Assembly: GCF_007747995.1 (NCBI RefSeq)
Contig: NZ_CP036276.1
Location: 3,587,001-3,651,000 of the forward strand
DNA from: Symmachiella dynata
GTDB taxonomy: Bacteria; Planctomycetota; Planctomycetia; Planctomycetales; Planctomycetaceae
Direction of reading: 5' to 3'
DNA length: 64,000 bases
Shown here: piece by piece, positions 1 through 9,523 of the stretch
How positions within the stretch are numbered: the first letter of the stretch is position 1
Layout of the letters: each line of letters starts with the position of its first letter
Position numbers and translations under genes: made by a program
Notes under the pieces: model-generated
Told to the model about the DNA's origin: nothing
What the model saw: only the letters and a program-made list of their open reading frames with translations
Database searches by the model: none

Positions 1-1169
1 CGGCGCTTGAGGTCTTTGATCAATCCAGCGATCGGTTTGTCGGTTTGTTTGCAGAGCTTCGAGTGACCGGCCTTCAAATTGCTGTGCGCGTCCCAGGCCC
101 CTGCTCCGCCATTGCTGCCATGGAAGATTTGCACGAACCGTACGCCGCGCTCGACCATCCGCGTGGCGGCCAGGCATTGCTCGCCAAAATCCTTGGTCTC
201 TTTTTCATCCAAGCCGTACAGTTGCTGTGTCTCTTCCGTTTCTTCGGAAAACCGCACGATGTCCGGCACGGCTGACTGCATGCGATAGGCGAGTTCGTAG
301 GACTTGATCCGCGCTGCGGCGGCTTGGTCTTCGGGATATTCAACAGCAGCGGTGCGGTTGAGTTGGTTGAGCAACTCAAATTGTCCGCGCTGTTCTTCGT
401 GGTAGACATCCTTGCCAGGGGCGGCGAACGGCAGCGGGTTTTTGGGGTCGACGTTCAACTTCACCCCGTTATGCGCCGGGCCGAGATAACTAGCGCCGTG
501 CCCGCGTACGCCGCCGCAACAATCGGCGATTGGTTGTCCCATCACCACAAATTGCGGCAGGTTGTCGTTCAGCGAGCCGAGGCCGTAGTGCGCCCAGGAG
601 CCGATTGTGGGGAACTCCCCTTCAAGACTGTGCCGGCCGGTATGAAATTGGTATTGCGCCCCGTGATTATTGTCGGTCGTCCACATCGACCGCACGATGG
701 CCATGTCGTCGACGCAATCCCCCAGGTGTGGCCACCAGTCGGACACTTCGATCCCCGCTTCCCCACGTTTTTTAAAGCCAACCTGCAGTGGGTACAGTTT
801 GTGGCGGATGTGTCCGTTGGCATCATCGGGGACGACGATCCTGAGATTGTCTTCTAGGAACTTAGCTTCCAAGACTTCTTTGTGGGGCGTATCGCCGATT
901 TCCTTGCCGGCGTATTTGGTCAGTTCCGGCTTGGGATCGAAGCTCTCCATATGGCTAGTGCCGCCGATCATGAACAACCAGATCACGCTCTTCGCCTTCG
1001 GGGCAAAGTGCGGTACGCCGGTTGGGGGTGACCACGTACCGTGTTCGGACGCGCGGACAACGCCGTCGCGATGAAACATCGCCGAGAGCGCCACCCCGGT
1101 AAAACCCATCCCCACATCCGCCAAAAATTGCCGTCGCGGGGTTGTTGGTTGGCTGTGCATTGTGGTCAT
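1..1169 (-). CDS. DUF1501 family protein, Tat-exported (3' end outside window)
   Basis: Reading the minus strand from about 1169 gives an uninterrupted frame to the window edge, so the C-terminus is missing. Two in-frame ATGs, at 1169 and 1160, are possible starts. Counting from 1160, a twin-arginine signal (PRRQFLADVG, R9-R10) is followed by a hydrophobic stretch, which predicts Tat export. The body shows the DUF1501 hallmarks: 'KSVIWLFMIGGTSHMESFDP' near the N-terminus, 'MVERGVRFVQIFH', and 'WDAHSNL'. DUF1501 proteins are related to the alkaline phosphatase/sulfatase fold, but no substrate is established. The gene lies 185 bp downstream of a PSD1 gene on the same strand, the usual planctomycete pairing. 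The gap between them carries dispersed repeats, so co-transcription is likely but not certain. Confidence 0.9.
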   Translation of the reverse strand, partial: MTTMHSQPTTPRRQFLADVGMGFTGVALSAMFHRDGVVRASEHGTWSPPTGVPHFAPKAKSVIWLFMIGGTSHMESFDPKPELTKYAGKEIGDTPHKEVLEAKFLEDNLRIVVPDDANGHIRHKLYPLQVGFKKRGEAGIEVSDWWPHLGDCVDDMAIVRSMWTTDNNHGAQYQFHTGRHSLEGEFPTIGSWAHYGLGSLNDNLPQFVVMGQPIADCCGGVRGHGASYLGPAHNGVKLNVDPKNPLPFAAPGKDVYHEEQRGQFELLNQLNRTAAVEYPEDQAAAARIKSYELAYRMQSAVPDIVRFSEETEETQQLYGLDEKETKDFGEQCLAATRMVERGVRFVQIFHGSNGGAGAWDAHSNLKAGHSKLCKQTDKPIAGLIKDLKR

Positions 1170-1194
1170 TGTCCTAAATGTTAACTGGTATTCA

Positions 1195-1345
1195 CCACGG
1201 AGACACGAAGGGCACGGAGAAATACATACTTGTTACTCCTCGTCCCCAAACTCTGTTTGGGAACGCACTCTCGCGAAGCTCCGCTTCGCAACTTCTGCAC
1301 AAGTCCCAAACGCTGGCCACGACAGTCGCAGCCGAGTTTGGGAAT
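1195..1345. repeat. Intergenic dispersed-repeat cluster
   Basis: Between the DUF1501 and PSD1 genes is one arm of the 'caccacggagacacg' repeat (about 1196-1221), whose full palindromic form occurs at 46540-46696. Next to it is a small palindrome, cccaaactctgtttggg (from about 1245), and a second one, gcgaagctccgcttcgc (about 1273-1289). None of this resembles coding sequence. It looks like a nest of REP- or MITE-type repeats. Confidence 0.6.
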
Positions 1346-1354
1346 CAGTGGACG

Positions 1355-4126
1355 TTACCGGATGGTGAAAAAATCGTTGTGGTTCAAAAGCACTTGCACG
1401 AGGTTTTCTCGCGCGCGGAGTGCGGGGTTTTCGGACGGTTTGGTTTTGACGTCGGGGCCGGATTCAAATTGGGTCAGTTGGCCGGGCGTGGCGAGCAGTT
1501 CGGTTTGCTTTTGCAAAAATGCACTGCAAGTGGCCCGCTCTTCGTTGGTCGGACGGCGGCAGAGGATTTGTTCAAAGGCGGCGTTAAGAAACTGCGTCGT
1601 GACTTCCGACGTTGCCTCTTCGCCAACCGCAGCGGTCAGTGTTTTCGCCAACACGCGGCCTTGTGCGAGGGCCAGCGGACTATTGACCATTGCCAGTGCT
1701 TGCTGCGGGACAATACTTTCGTTGCGGCGATAGCAGTCGTTGACGTTGGCTTGGTCGAACAATTCCAGGAACAACATCTGTTTTTCTTTTGCGGAGCGGA
1801 AGTAGATGCTGCGTCGCAAATTGGTTTGCCCGTCGGTCTGATCGATTTCCGGTCCACCGGCGGTCGTGTCCAATTGCCCGCAGACATACAGCATCGCATC
1901 GCGGACCGCCTCCGCTTCCATGCGACGCGGATTCATCCGCCACAAATAGACGTTATCCGGATCGGCTTCTAGGTTCTCTGTCGCATTACCAACGGTCGAT
2001 GCCATGCGATAAGCTTGGGAGGTGACCATCAACCGATGCAGTTGCTTCATCGTCCAACCGTTGTCCAACAATTCAACCGCCAGCCAATCCAGCAATGCCG
2101 GGTGTGAGGGGGACTTTCCGTTCAGCCCAAAGTCGAACACCGACGGTACCAAGGCTTCGCCAAAATGCCGCAACCACATATGGTTGACCGCCACCCGTGC
2201 TGCTAGGGGGTTTTCGCGGTCAGTGATCCAACGCGCCAAAGCGAGTCGCCGGCCGGAACTTTGTGTGGGATAGATTTCGCCAAACGGCGAATACGTAGCC
2301 TCTGTTTTTTCCTGGGCGGCCAGTGCTGTTTCCAAATCCTTTTGAACCTTGGTGAGAGCTTCTTGGGATTTTTTGACAGCCTGCTTGGTCTTATCGTCTT
2401 CGGGTTTCTCAGCGTCTTTGGCAGTCTGCAGGGCTGCTTCGGCTTTGGCGACGTCCCATTGTGCTTTGGCTACGTTCTCCTGGCGTTCAGCAGCGGCAGC
2501 GGCGGCGGCAGCGGCGAGTTGGGGAGCGGACGTAGCGGGGGGCGTTGCATACTTCGCCTCATCAGCGGCAATGCGAGCCTGCACCGATTGCAGGTGCAGT
2601 AATTGGTAGGCGACCTGTTTGGCAGCAACGGCGATGGCTAAATCCGAAGGGGGCTTTACAGTCGCTGGCTGGGCCGCTCCGTCGGTCGTTTCCGCTGTGG
2701 AGGCCACGAGCTGATCGGTCAGCTTCTTGAGGGCCGTTTCAGAATTACGCAGCGCCGCCCGTGCGTAGTTCAAGTTGCCTTGCTGCACGTGATCGCGGAG
2801 ACCCGGATAATATTGGCGGGGCGTCAGCGCGACCGGCTCAATTTTTAGACCTTCCGGCAGCAAGCTCACCGGGACTGCCGCTGTGAGCGGATTGTCCTTG
2901 TCGGGATGTTTTTCATTGCCGCGCGCGAATAGAAATGTACTCGCTTGCAGATCTTGGTCAAACACACGGACGAGGCCATCCTTTTTTGTATTCAATTGAC
3001 CGGGGACTTGATCGGTGCGGACGCGGTGCGGTTCGAAAATCGCCCGAAACTGATAATAGTCCTTCTGCAGGATCGGGTCGTACATGTGATCGTGGCATTT
3101 GGCGCAGTTCATCGTAATGCCCAAAAATGCTTTTGGTGTATGCTCGACCGTCGATTCCAACCAGACGTTGCGGTTGAATTTGTACCAGTTGCGAACCAGA
3201 TATCCGGTCGCCCGCAATGTGTCGGGATCGCCCGGCGCGATTTCATCGCCGGCAAGCATTTCCTGGACCATACGGTCGTACGGTTTGTCAGCGTTCAGAG
3301 ACTCAATGATCCAATCCCGCCAGCGCCAAATGTGCGGTTGGCTTTCGCGGACTTCGGCGCGGTAACCAGCCCAATCACTATACCGCCACACATCCATCCA
3401 ATGCCGTCCCCAGCGTTCTCCGTAATGCGGACTGCTTAGCAAACGGTCGACGACCTGTTCATAGGCATCCGGGGCTGGATCCGCCAAAAAGGCTTGCAGT
3501 TCGTCGCGTGTGGGGGGAAGGCCGATCAGGTCCAAGTAGATGCGGCGCAACAGCGTTGCTTTGTCCGCCTCGGGGCGCGCCGTCAGTTGTTTGGCTTTGT
3601 GCTTGGCCAGAATGAACGCATCGATGGGATTTCCGGCGAATGGTTTTCCATCGATCATCGGAACGTCAGGCCGCTCGATGCGTTGAAAGGCCCAATGCTT
3701 GCGCGGATCTTCGGGGATTTCTTCATCGGCCGGGATCTTGGCCCCCTGGTTAATCCAGGCGGTGAGCACCGCGACCTGTTCGGGTTTCAGCGGCGTTCCT
3801 TGTCCGTCGGGGGGCATGAGCGGAGGATCGTCGCCGTCCGGCAGTATGTATTCAATCAGCAGGCTTTCTTCAGCGCTGCCCAACTCAATGATTTCGCCAC
3901 TGTCGCCCCCCTTGAGGGCCAAAGAACCCGCATCGAGTCGCAGTCCACCCTTTTGCCGCAACGCCCCGTGGCATTGCGCACAGTGCCCCGCCAAAATCGG
4001 TTTCACGTCGCGCGCATAATCGATCGGGCGATCTTGAGCGTCCTCCGCGCGCAGCGGGACCGCACAGCAGAGCAAAACTGCCGCAGCCAACAGGTAGCGG
4101 GTGATTTTCCAACAATTTTCGCGCAT
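1355..4126 (-). CDS. PSD1 / DUF1549-DUF1553 planctomycete cytochrome c protein
   Basis: A 923-residue secreted protein with a clear signal peptide (hydrophobic residues about 9-26). The N-terminal planctomycete cytochrome c domain carries CAQCH (C49, C52, H53). A DUF1549 region follows, with a second CXXCH (CAKCHDH), and then a C-terminal DUF1553 region containing 'NPLAARVAVNHMWLRHFG'. Between the two DUFs is an unusually long Ala/Lys/Glu-rich segment (about residues 450-630, including an alanine run), probably coiled coil. The ATG at 4126 is supported by an excellent ribosome site (AAGGAGG, 5 nt upstream). The family is predicted to bind c-type heme in the envelope, but its reaction is unknown. 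It is the upstream partner of the DUF1501 gene at 1-1169. Confidence 0.93.
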   Translation of the reverse strand: MRENCWKITRYLLAAAVLLCCAVPLRAEDAQDRPIDYARDVKPILAGHCAQCHGALRQKGGLRLDAGSLALKGGDSGEIIELGSAEESLLIEYILPDGDDPPLMPPDGQGTPLKPEQVAVLTAWINQGAKIPADEEIPEDPRKHWAFQRIERPDVPMIDGKPFAGNPIDAFILAKHKAKQLTARPEADKATLLRRIYLDLIGLPPTRDELQAFLADPAPDAYEQVVDRLLSSPHYGERWGRHWMDVWRYSDWAGYRAEVRESQPHIWRWRDWIIESLNADKPYDRMVQEMLAGDEIAPGDPDTLRATGYLVRNWYKFNRNVWLESTVEHTPKAFLGITMNCAKCHDHMYDPILQKDYYQFRAIFEPHRVRTDQVPGQLNTKKDGLVRVFDQDLQASTFLFARGNEKHPDKDNPLTAAVPVSLLPEGLKIEPVALTPRQYYPGLRDHVQQGNLNYARAALRNSETALKKLTDQLVASTAETTDGAAQPATVKPPSDLAIAVAAKQVAYQLLHLQSVQARIAADEAKYATPPATSAPQLAAAAAAAAAERQENVAKAQWDVAKAEAALQTAKDAEKPEDDKTKQAVKKSQEALTKVQKDLETALAAQEKTEATYSPFGEIYPTQSSGRRLALARWITDRENPLAARVAVNHMWLRHFGEALVPSVFDFGLNGKSPSHPALLDWLAVELLDNGWTMKQLHRLMVTSQAYRMASTVGNATENLEADPDNVYLWRMNPRRMEAEAVRDAMLYVCGQLDTTAGGPEIDQTDGQTNLRRSIYFRSAKEKQMLFLELFDQANVNDCYRRNESIVPQQALAMVNSPLALAQGRVLAKTLTAAVGEEATSEVTTQFLNAAFEQILCRRPTNEERATCSAFLQKQTELLATPGQLTQFESGPDVKTKPSENPALRARENLVQVLLNHNDFFTIR

Positions 4127-4227
4127 CCGTTCCTCCTTAAGAACCTATCAACAAAATAACATATCTCAGAGGAGGAATGAAGGTTGAGACAACGGGCTCG
4201 GTGGATTGCAGACCGTTACTGCCATCC

Positions 4228-5022
4228 CTAAGCGGTCGCTAAATCCACATCGCGGATGTCCGTGAGGAACATACATCCCGGGCTATGCGTGATTGCCAAG
4301 GGCGGTTTTGCCGCCATAATCACCGATTGAGGGGTCACGCCACAGGCCCAAAATACCGGAAGTTCGTCATCGCGGACCTCGACGGCATCGCCATAATCAG
4401 GCTGCAAAATATCGGTAATGCCGATTTTGTCAGGTAGTCCTAAATGAATCGGTGCGCCATGCACCGTGGGGTATTTCGATGTGATCTGCACAGCCGCAAT
4501 CGCATCCGCCGGTTTCAGCGGGCGCATCGAGACGACCAGTGGACCGTGAAACGAACCGTTGGGGACGCAATCGATGTTCGTGCGATACATCGGCACATTG
4601 ACCCCCTGTTCAATATGCCGCACTGGGATTCCCGCATTAAGCAGCGCTGCTTCAAACGTAAACGAACAACCAATTAAAAAGCTGACCAAGTCCTCCCGCC
4701 AATAGTCGGTGATGTCAGTGGGTTCATCGATCAATTCGCCATCGCGCCAGACGCGGTAGCGGGGCAAGTCGGTCCGCAGGTCGGCCGTGGGGGCGATGGT
4801 TTCCGGGGCCGCGCTACCCGGTTGTGTGACATCTAAGAGCGGACAGGCTTGGGAATTGAGTCGGCAAAACTGCTGGAATTCTTCCGCCAAATCACGCGGC
4901 AAGATCGCTAAATTTGCCTGCACAAAGCCCGCCGCTAACCCGGACGTCTGCCCGGTCAGTTCTCCCTGCCGCGCAGCACGACGCACGTCCGCGCCCGTTT
5001 GAAATTGTGGGGTTTGCGTCAT
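4228..5022 (-). CDS. Putative hydro-lyase, DUF1445 family
   Basis: A 264-residue soluble protein of the DUF1445 (YcsI-like / putative hydro-lyase) family. Its length matches the family norm of about 260-270. Recognisable conserved stretches include '[20 protein letters not shown]' near the N-terminus, '[20 protein letters not shown]' and 'NVPMYRTNI' in the middle, '[10 protein letters not shown]', 'GAPIHLG', and near the C-terminus '[10 protein letters not shown]' and '[10 protein letters not shown]'. Relatives have been linked to D-glutamate cyclase chemistry, but the reaction here is not established. It stands alone between the PSD1 gene and a secreted DUF1349-like gene on the same strand. 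The Shine-Dalgarno signal is weak. Confidence 0.85.
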   Translation of the reverse strand: MTQTPQFQTGADVRRAARQGELTGQTSGLAAGFVQANLAILPRDLAEEFQQFCRLNSQACPLLDVTQPGSAAPETIAPTADLRTDLPRYRVWRDGELIDEPTDITDYWREDLVSFLIGCSFTFEAALLNAGIPVRHIEQGVNVPMYRTNIDCVPNGSFHGPLVVSMRPLKPADAIAAVQITSKYPTVHGAPIHLGLPDKIGITDILQPDYGDAVEVRDDELPVFWACGVTPQSVIMAAKPPLAITHSPGCMFLTDIRDVDLATA

Positions 5023-5056
5023 GGTTGATTGTGGTCACGTGGATTGTCAACAGTAA

Positions 5057-6100
5057 TCATTTCGGCAGGCTATCGGAAAACAGACGCTTTTGGTCCTTGC
5101 CGATCGGTGTGATTTCGAAGAAATCGAATGATGCGTCAATCATATCGGCATTCGATTGGCCATTCGTTGCCACGAGTCCGACTTTGAGAGGCTCGCCATT
5201 TCCCCACGTTTCTACGGCGATAATGTGATAATGTTGGCCGTCTAGGCTGGAGGCCACAAGGTACTGATTGTCCCGTTTGATGATCCGCAGCCAAAGCCCA
5301 TCCAAGGGACGGTCGACTTCTAGGAACGCCTGCGGCAGGTCTTTTGCCTCTTCCTCACGCACCAGACAGAGGCTTCTGCCTCCTTGGTTTTCGTCGTATT
5401 GAAAGGTGTAGGCGAGGTAATTGTCCACGTCGTCATAACAGATCAGGCCGGCTTGGTTGTAATCGGATTCGGGTTCGAAATCAGCGAGATGGGTCGTCAG
5501 TACAAAATCCCCGCCATCGACGATTGGGTTTTTGAGCAAGAAAATGTTTTTTGCGTTGTTGTGGCGTTGCCAAAGGTCGCCGCGTTGTGTGGTGATCGTT
5601 AGCCGACCAGGTTGTTTGGTCAGCGAGAGATGCGTGGGGTCTTTGTTAAAGATCTCCCAGGCGGGGTCGTATTTTTTGTCAAAGTCGTCCCGGAATCCTT
5701 GGCGTGGTTCGGATTTTTCGATCCACGCCCGGGCCACGATTTTCTCGTCACGTTTGAATTGGAACTTCGCGGCAAGCGTTTGGGCCTTTTCATCGGCGAG
5801 TTGCATCGTGCCGTGAACGGCATCGAACTGGACCGTTTTTTTGGTCTGGGGGTCTCTGAGTTTTACGACTTTTCCACCTTCCTCCATGCGCAACGTGATT
5901 TCCGGGTCGAATGTTTCGATGTTCAGTGTCCCGTATTCAGTCGCAATGCTTATACGGGGGCTGGCAGCAGGTTTTTCGGAGTCGTCTTTTGAAGAGTCGT
6001 CGGCCGGTGCGCTAAGCGGCAACGCAATGAGGCTGACGCAAAAATACAGAACAACAGAACGGCAGCGAGCGACTTTTTTCAGTGAGGTAGTGGCGAGCAT
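5057..6100 (-). CDS. Secreted DUF1349 / concanavalin-like protein
   Basis: A secreted protein of about 347 residues with a C-terminal beta-sandwich of the DUF1349 type (roughly residues 145-340). Its signatures are 'SDYNQAGLICYDDVDNYLAY' and 'LWLRIIKRDNQYLVASSLDG'. The N-terminal third after the signal peptide ('ISIATEYGTLNIETFDPEIT') resembles no family I recognise. The frame could begin at 6142, but the ATG at 6100 is preferred: GAGGA lies 6 nt upstream and a standard signal peptide (lysine/arginine stretch, hydrophobic core, Ala-rich cleavage site) follows immediately. Function is unknown. A carbohydrate-binding or laminarinase-like fold is plausible from the domain alone. Confidence 0.8.
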   Translation of the reverse strand: MLATTSLKKVARCRSVVLYFCVSLIALPLSAPADDSSKDDSEKPAASPRISIATEYGTLNIETFDPEITLRMEEGGKVVKLRDPQTKKTVQFDAVHGTMQLADEKAQTLAAKFQFKRDEKIVARAWIEKSEPRQGFRDDFDKKYDPAWEIFNKDPTHLSLTKQPGRLTITTQRGDLWQRHNNAKNIFLLKNPIVDGGDFVLTTHLADFEPESDYNQAGLICYDDVDNYLAYTFQYDENQGGRSLCLVREEEAKDLPQAFLEVDRPLDGLWLRIIKRDNQYLVASSLDGQHYHIIAVETWGNGEPLKVGLVATNGQSNADMIDASFDFFEITPIGKDQKRLFSDSLPK

Positions 6101-6216
6101 AGGGTCCTCGATGAATCGATTGAGTTGGGTGGCTGTCTGCAAACGTAATTGAATCCGATCTGTTTTCTCACAACGAACGAAATTAAGGCCTGCGATATCT
6201 CTCCTTGTTTACCGGT

Positions 6217-7041
6217 TTAGTCACGCGACGGGCGGGGTGGGTTGGCCCAATGGCCATCACCGTCATCGTTGCCGCTGACGACGACCCCTTTGAGGTTCCA
6301 GTTCTCTCCGGCACGAACATCGGGGGTGCAATAGCGCAGTGTTAATCCACAGCGTCGGCGGTCGGCATGATTGGCTTGTGAACCATGCAGCAGCAAATCG
6401 GAATGCATGGAAATCTCGCCTGCTTTCAATTCCACGGGCACCGTTTCGCCAAACTGCTCGACGTTTTTGATGGTTTGATTTAGCACGTTCCCCTCGGTGT
6501 CGCTGCTGGTTTCGTAGTCGATGTGACCGTGCGCGTGCGAACCTGGGATGAACCACATACAGGCATTTTCCACATCGGCATCGTCGACCGCCAACCAGAC
6601 AGTGACTGTTTTGGAGGACGAAAGCGGCCAGTAGCTGGAATCTTGATGCCAGGCGACCGACTTCCCATCGTGCGGCATCTTGCAGAAATAATGCGAACCC
6701 CAGCCAATCACGTTTTCGCCCAACAGATCTTTGACGCAAGCGACGATCCGCGGATCCTTCAGCAGATCATAGACCCGGCCGTAGGTCAGGTGGGCTGTGC
6801 TGATCGAATAGCTGTCGCCTCCCGCAGCGGTGACCTCTCGGAGTAATTTGTCGAAATACCGGCGATGTTCGGCCATATCCTCCTCGGGGATAACGCGTAT
6901 CCCTTTAACGAATCCATCGCTGTTGTATTGTGCGACCTGTTCGGGGGTGAGCGTCTGCGGATTGGACACCTGGCTGGGATGAAAGCGCAGGTCGCGAGGC
7001 ATCGCATCGAGCTCGTTTTGGTCGGGTGTGATTTTGAACAT
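6217..7041 (-). CDS. Phytanoyl-CoA dioxygenase (PhyH) family protein
   Basis: A 274-residue Fe(II)/2-oxoglutarate-dependent oxygenase-like protein. The facial-triad residues are visible: H132 and D134 in 'WHQDSSYW', and a distal histidine in 'LLLHGSQANHADRRRCGLTL' (H219), with the arginine cluster expected for 2-oxoglutarate binding. 'NACMWFIPGSHAHGHI' is also typical of the family. There is no signal peptide, so it is probably cytoplasmic. An AGGAG lies about 14 nt upstream of the ATG at 7041. Family members hydroxylate diverse small molecules and the substrate here is unknown. It is the last of the minus-strand genes before tRNA-His. Confidence 0.88.
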   Translation of the reverse strand: MFKITPDQNELDAMPRDLRFHPSQVSNPQTLTPEQVAQYNSDGFVKGIRVIPEEDMAEHRRYFDKLLREVTAAGGDSYSISTAHLTYGRVYDLLKDPRIVACVKDLLGENVIGWGSHYFCKMPHDGKSVAWHQDSSYWPLSSSKTVTVWLAVDDADVENACMWFIPGSHAHGHIDYETSSDTEGNVLNQTIKNVEQFGETVPVELKAGEISMHSDLLLHGSQANHADRRRCGLTLRYCTPDVRAGENWNLKGVVVSGNDDGDGHWANPPRPSRD

Positions 7042-7487
7042 GGCAGGCGATGAACTCCTAGCGTTGGCCGTTCTGACAAATTTTGTGCGGCAATATCGAA
7101 ACGTCTCTTTCAGATTGATCCGAGCACTCTGCCCCAGCGATTTGGTGTTGGACCAGACCGATTCGCCGCCGATTCAGCGTATTGCCCTCATCGTGGGATG
7201 TATCCAAAAACCAAAACAGAGACCATGCAGACGCCGCCGTCGTGGATTTCTGATTCTAGGACACAGGCTGCGGTGCGGCAATAACAGTGTTTCCACAGTA
7301 TTTTTGCAGGACCCCCACGGGGCAACCGCTGTGACTGTCAATGTCGCTGCCGTCGATTCTAACAGCATAAACGTGACGTTGTCACGGATAATGGACCGTG
7401 TTGACCGATCCGCATTCAAACTCAAATCGGACTATTGACGGCGGCGCATTTGCTGCATAAACTCGCACTCAGCTTCGCAAATGTGTG
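7042..7487. other. Intergenic region upstream of tRNA-His
   Basis: About 450 bp between the divergent PhyH gene and tRNA-His. Open frames here are short, lack ribosome sites and resemble no family. The stretch probably contains the promoters of both flanking genes, but I cannot place them with confidence. Confidence 0.4.
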
Positions 7488-7561
7488 GTGCCTGTAGCTC
7501 AGTTGGTTAGAGCGCCGGATTGTGGTTCCGGAGGTCGCCGGTTCGATCCCGGTCAGGCACC
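7488..7561 (+). tRNA. tRNA-His (GTG anticodon)
   Basis: A complete cloverleaf. The acceptor stem is gtgcctg (7488-7494) paired with caggcac (7554-7560). The D arm is gctcagttggttagagc. The anticodon stem is ccgga/tccgg with anticodon GTG. The T arm is gccggttcgatcccggt. A G at 7487 can pair with the discriminator C at 7561, the extra -1 G:C73 pair characteristic of histidine tRNA. No CCA is encoded. A T run (about 7563-7568) follows and may help end transcription. Confidence 0.96.
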
Positions 7562-7607
7562 CTTTTTTATTCTTTGGGGCCCGCCTATCTTTCACTGCGG
7601 AGATACA

Positions 7608-8387
7608 ATGCAACTCTCGGATAAAGTGATCGTGGTGACCGGCGGCGGCGATGGGATTGGCAAGGCGCTCTGCCTCCGGTTTGCACAGGAAAAACCGCGC
7701 GGCATTGTTGTCGCCGACCTCGACGAGGCGGCCGCTGCCAAGGTGGCCGAAGAAGTTGGCGGCTTGGCTGTCGCTTGTGATGTGGGGCAGGAATCGCAGA
7801 TTGTGCAGTTGGTCGAGGCAGCCAATGCTAAGTATGGTGCGATTGACCTGTTTTGTTCCAATGCCGGTATCGCCACCGGCGGCGGCGTTGATGCCAGCAA
7901 CGAAGAATGGCAGTTGATCTGGGATGTGAACCTAATGTCGCACGTCTATGCGGCCCGCGCTGTTTTGCCGCAGATGATCGAACGGGGCAGCGGGTATTTG
8001 TTAAACACCGCTTCCGCCGCGGGACTGCTCACGCAAATCGGATCAGCCCCCTATGCCGTCACCAAGCATGCTGCAGTGGCATTGGCCGAATGGTTGGCGG
8101 TGACGCACGCGGACGACGGAGTGAAAGTCTCTTGCCTCTGTCCGTTGGGCGTCCGCACAAAAATGTTGGAGAATTCCGGCGAAGTCCGGGCATTGCTCGA
8201 ATCAGATTCGTTGGGCCCTGACGAAGTCGCTGAAGCGGTCGTTCGCGGAATCGACGAAGAGAAATTCTTGATCTTACCGCACGAGGTCGTGGCTACTTAC
8301 GTACAACACAAAGCGGGCGACCCCGATCGGTGGTTGCGAGGCATGTCTCGATTGCGAAAAACGATGCTCGACACGGCCGGTGATTGA
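7608..8387 (+). CDS. Short-chain dehydrogenase/reductase (SDR)
   Basis: A 259-residue NAD(P)-dependent oxidoreductase of the classical SDR family. The Rossmann glycine motif TGGGDGIG is at residues 10-17. The NAG motif is in '[12 protein letters not shown]'. A catalytic Ser precedes the YxxxK motif in '[20 protein letters not shown]'. The open frame runs back into the tRNA, but the ATG at 7608 is the right start because the Rossmann strand begins immediately after it. The ribosome site is weak (GCGGAGATACA). It starts 46 nt after tRNA-His on the same strand. The substrate cannot be told from sequence. Confidence 0.92.
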   Translation: MQLSDKVIVVTGGGDGIGKALCLRFAQEKPRGIVVADLDEAAAAKVAEEVGGLAVACDVGQESQIVQLVEAANAKYGAIDLFCSNAGIATGGGVDASNEEWQLIWDVNLMSHVYAARAVLPQMIERGSGYLLNTASAAGLLTQIGSAPYAVTKHAAVALAEWLAVTHADDGVKVSCLCPLGVRTKMLENSGEVRALLESDSLGPDEVAEAVVRGIDEEKFLILPHEVVATYVQHKAGDPDRWLRGMSRLRKTMLDTAGD

Positions 8388-8765
8388 TTTCGGCGGTGAA
8401 TCGCTCGCGGGAAAGCAAATCTCATTGAGATTTAGCAGTACAAATTCGGTGGTCGCCCTACAGGAGCGTGTCCCCTCAGATGGTTGTCCCGGTCACTGAT
8501 TTATTGTCTTGTCCGGTTCCAGACCAGCGCATGCACAGTTTTCTTCTCGAACCCGTTTCCTGCTCGATATTGCGGCATGCGTCGTGGGGCTGGGGTTGAG
8601 AAGTGCAATCTGATTGGGGAGGATCAGAATTGGGCTGGTTGCGAGGCTATCACATCGTTTAGGCTGGTGTTCGGGAATGCGGAGTCAAACGACCTGAGCA
8701 GGCGGGATCCGTTTCAATGAGGCATTCGTCATTGAATCGATTTGGCCAAGTGGGGGGAAAGTCCT
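8388..8765. other. Intergenic region upstream of the sigma factor gene
   Basis: About 380 bp with no convincing gene. Short frames here show no family resemblance. The region must hold the sigma factor gene's promoter, but no clear -35/-10 pair stood out. Confidence 0.4.
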
Positions 8766-9395
8766 GTGTTAGACGTCACATCGGAAAGTTGCGAATCAAG
8801 TTCGGGCGCTCAAGAAGTTCAAGAGATTTCCGCGGCGCGTAAAGGCGATGCAGCTGCACTCGGTGCGTTGCTGGAAGCATGCCGTTATTACTTGAGATAC
8901 ATTGCCCAAAAAGAGTTGGGTTGCGACTTGCAGGCCAAGGAAGACGCTTCGGATTTGGTTCAAGTCACCATGATGAAAGCGCAAGGCAAGTTTCAAGATT
9001 TTCAAGGAGGAGATCACGAGGCATTGCGGCAGTGGTTAAGAAAAATTCTGCTCAATTCGCTCAAGGACTTCTACCGCAAATATAAAGACGCCGAACAACG
9101 TAAGGTCAGCAAAGAGGTACATCTCGACAATAGTTCGCAACGAATGCGAGTTGAGGAGTTGATTGCCGATGATTTAACGCCGAGCAAAGTCATCATGAAT
9201 GACGAGCGCGAAGCGGCCTTGAAGAAAGCCTTGAAACGTTTGCCCGAAGATCAACAGCGCGTGATCTATTTGCGATCTCGCAAGCACATGGGCTATTCAG
9301 AAATCAGCCAAATCATGGACCGTTCCGCCGAAGCGGCGCGGCTGTTGTGGATTCGTGCCGTGGAACGACTCGCTGCGGAATTACGGCAAGAATAA
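8766..9395 (+). CDS. ECF-type RNA polymerase sigma factor
   Basis: A sigma-70 family protein of about 209 residues with only regions 2 and 4. Region 2 shows 'DASDLVQVTMMKAQGKFQDF', including the core-binding helix. Region 4 shows 'LPEDQQRVIYLRSRKHMGYS' and a helix-turn-helix ending 'AARLLWIRAVERLAAEL'. It would direct RNA polymerase to a dedicated promoter set. The frame opens at a TTG (8742), but the GTG at 8766 follows a strong GGGGGGAAAG ribosome site and is preferred. No anti-sigma gene adjoins it. A histidine kinase gene lies convergently 128 bp downstream. Confidence 0.9.
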   Translation: MLDVTSESCESSSGAQEVQEISAARKGDAAALGALLEACRYYLRYIAQKELGCDLQAKEDASDLVQVTMMKAQGKFQDFQGGDHEALRQWLRKILLNSLKDFYRKYKDAEQRKVSKEVHLDNSSQRMRVEELIADDLTPSKVIMNDEREAALKKALKRLPEDQQRVIYLRSRKHMGYSEISQIMDRSAEAARLLWIRAVERLAAELRQE

Positions 9396-9401
9396 TCGTG
9401 G

Positions 9402-9451
9402 CTAAGAGGCGTTCTCTGCACCGACACTAAGAGGCGTCCTCTGCACCGACA
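9402..9451. repeat. 25-bp tandem duplication after the sigma factor gene
   Basis: Two consecutive copies of a 25-nt unit beginning ctaagaggcg, differing at one base. Each contains a small agag/ctct dyad. It sits just past the sigma factor stop codon, between convergent genes. Confidence 0.7.
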
Positions 9452-9523
9452 CAGAGCGCTGGCCTCGCGATTCCGGGACGCAACACAAGTGCTCTCGTGT
9501 TCTGAAACGATAGCCTATTAGGG

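Noticed and set aside
2261-2609. Plus-strand frames opposite the PSD1 gene, one with hydrophobic and Gly/Ser stretches
   Set aside because: They are complements of the Ala/Lys-rich coding segment of the PSD1 gene and have no ribosome site.
7485-7607. Upstream extension of the SDR frame through tRNA-His
   Set aside because: The frame overlaps the tRNA and the SDR fold begins exactly at the ATG at 7608.
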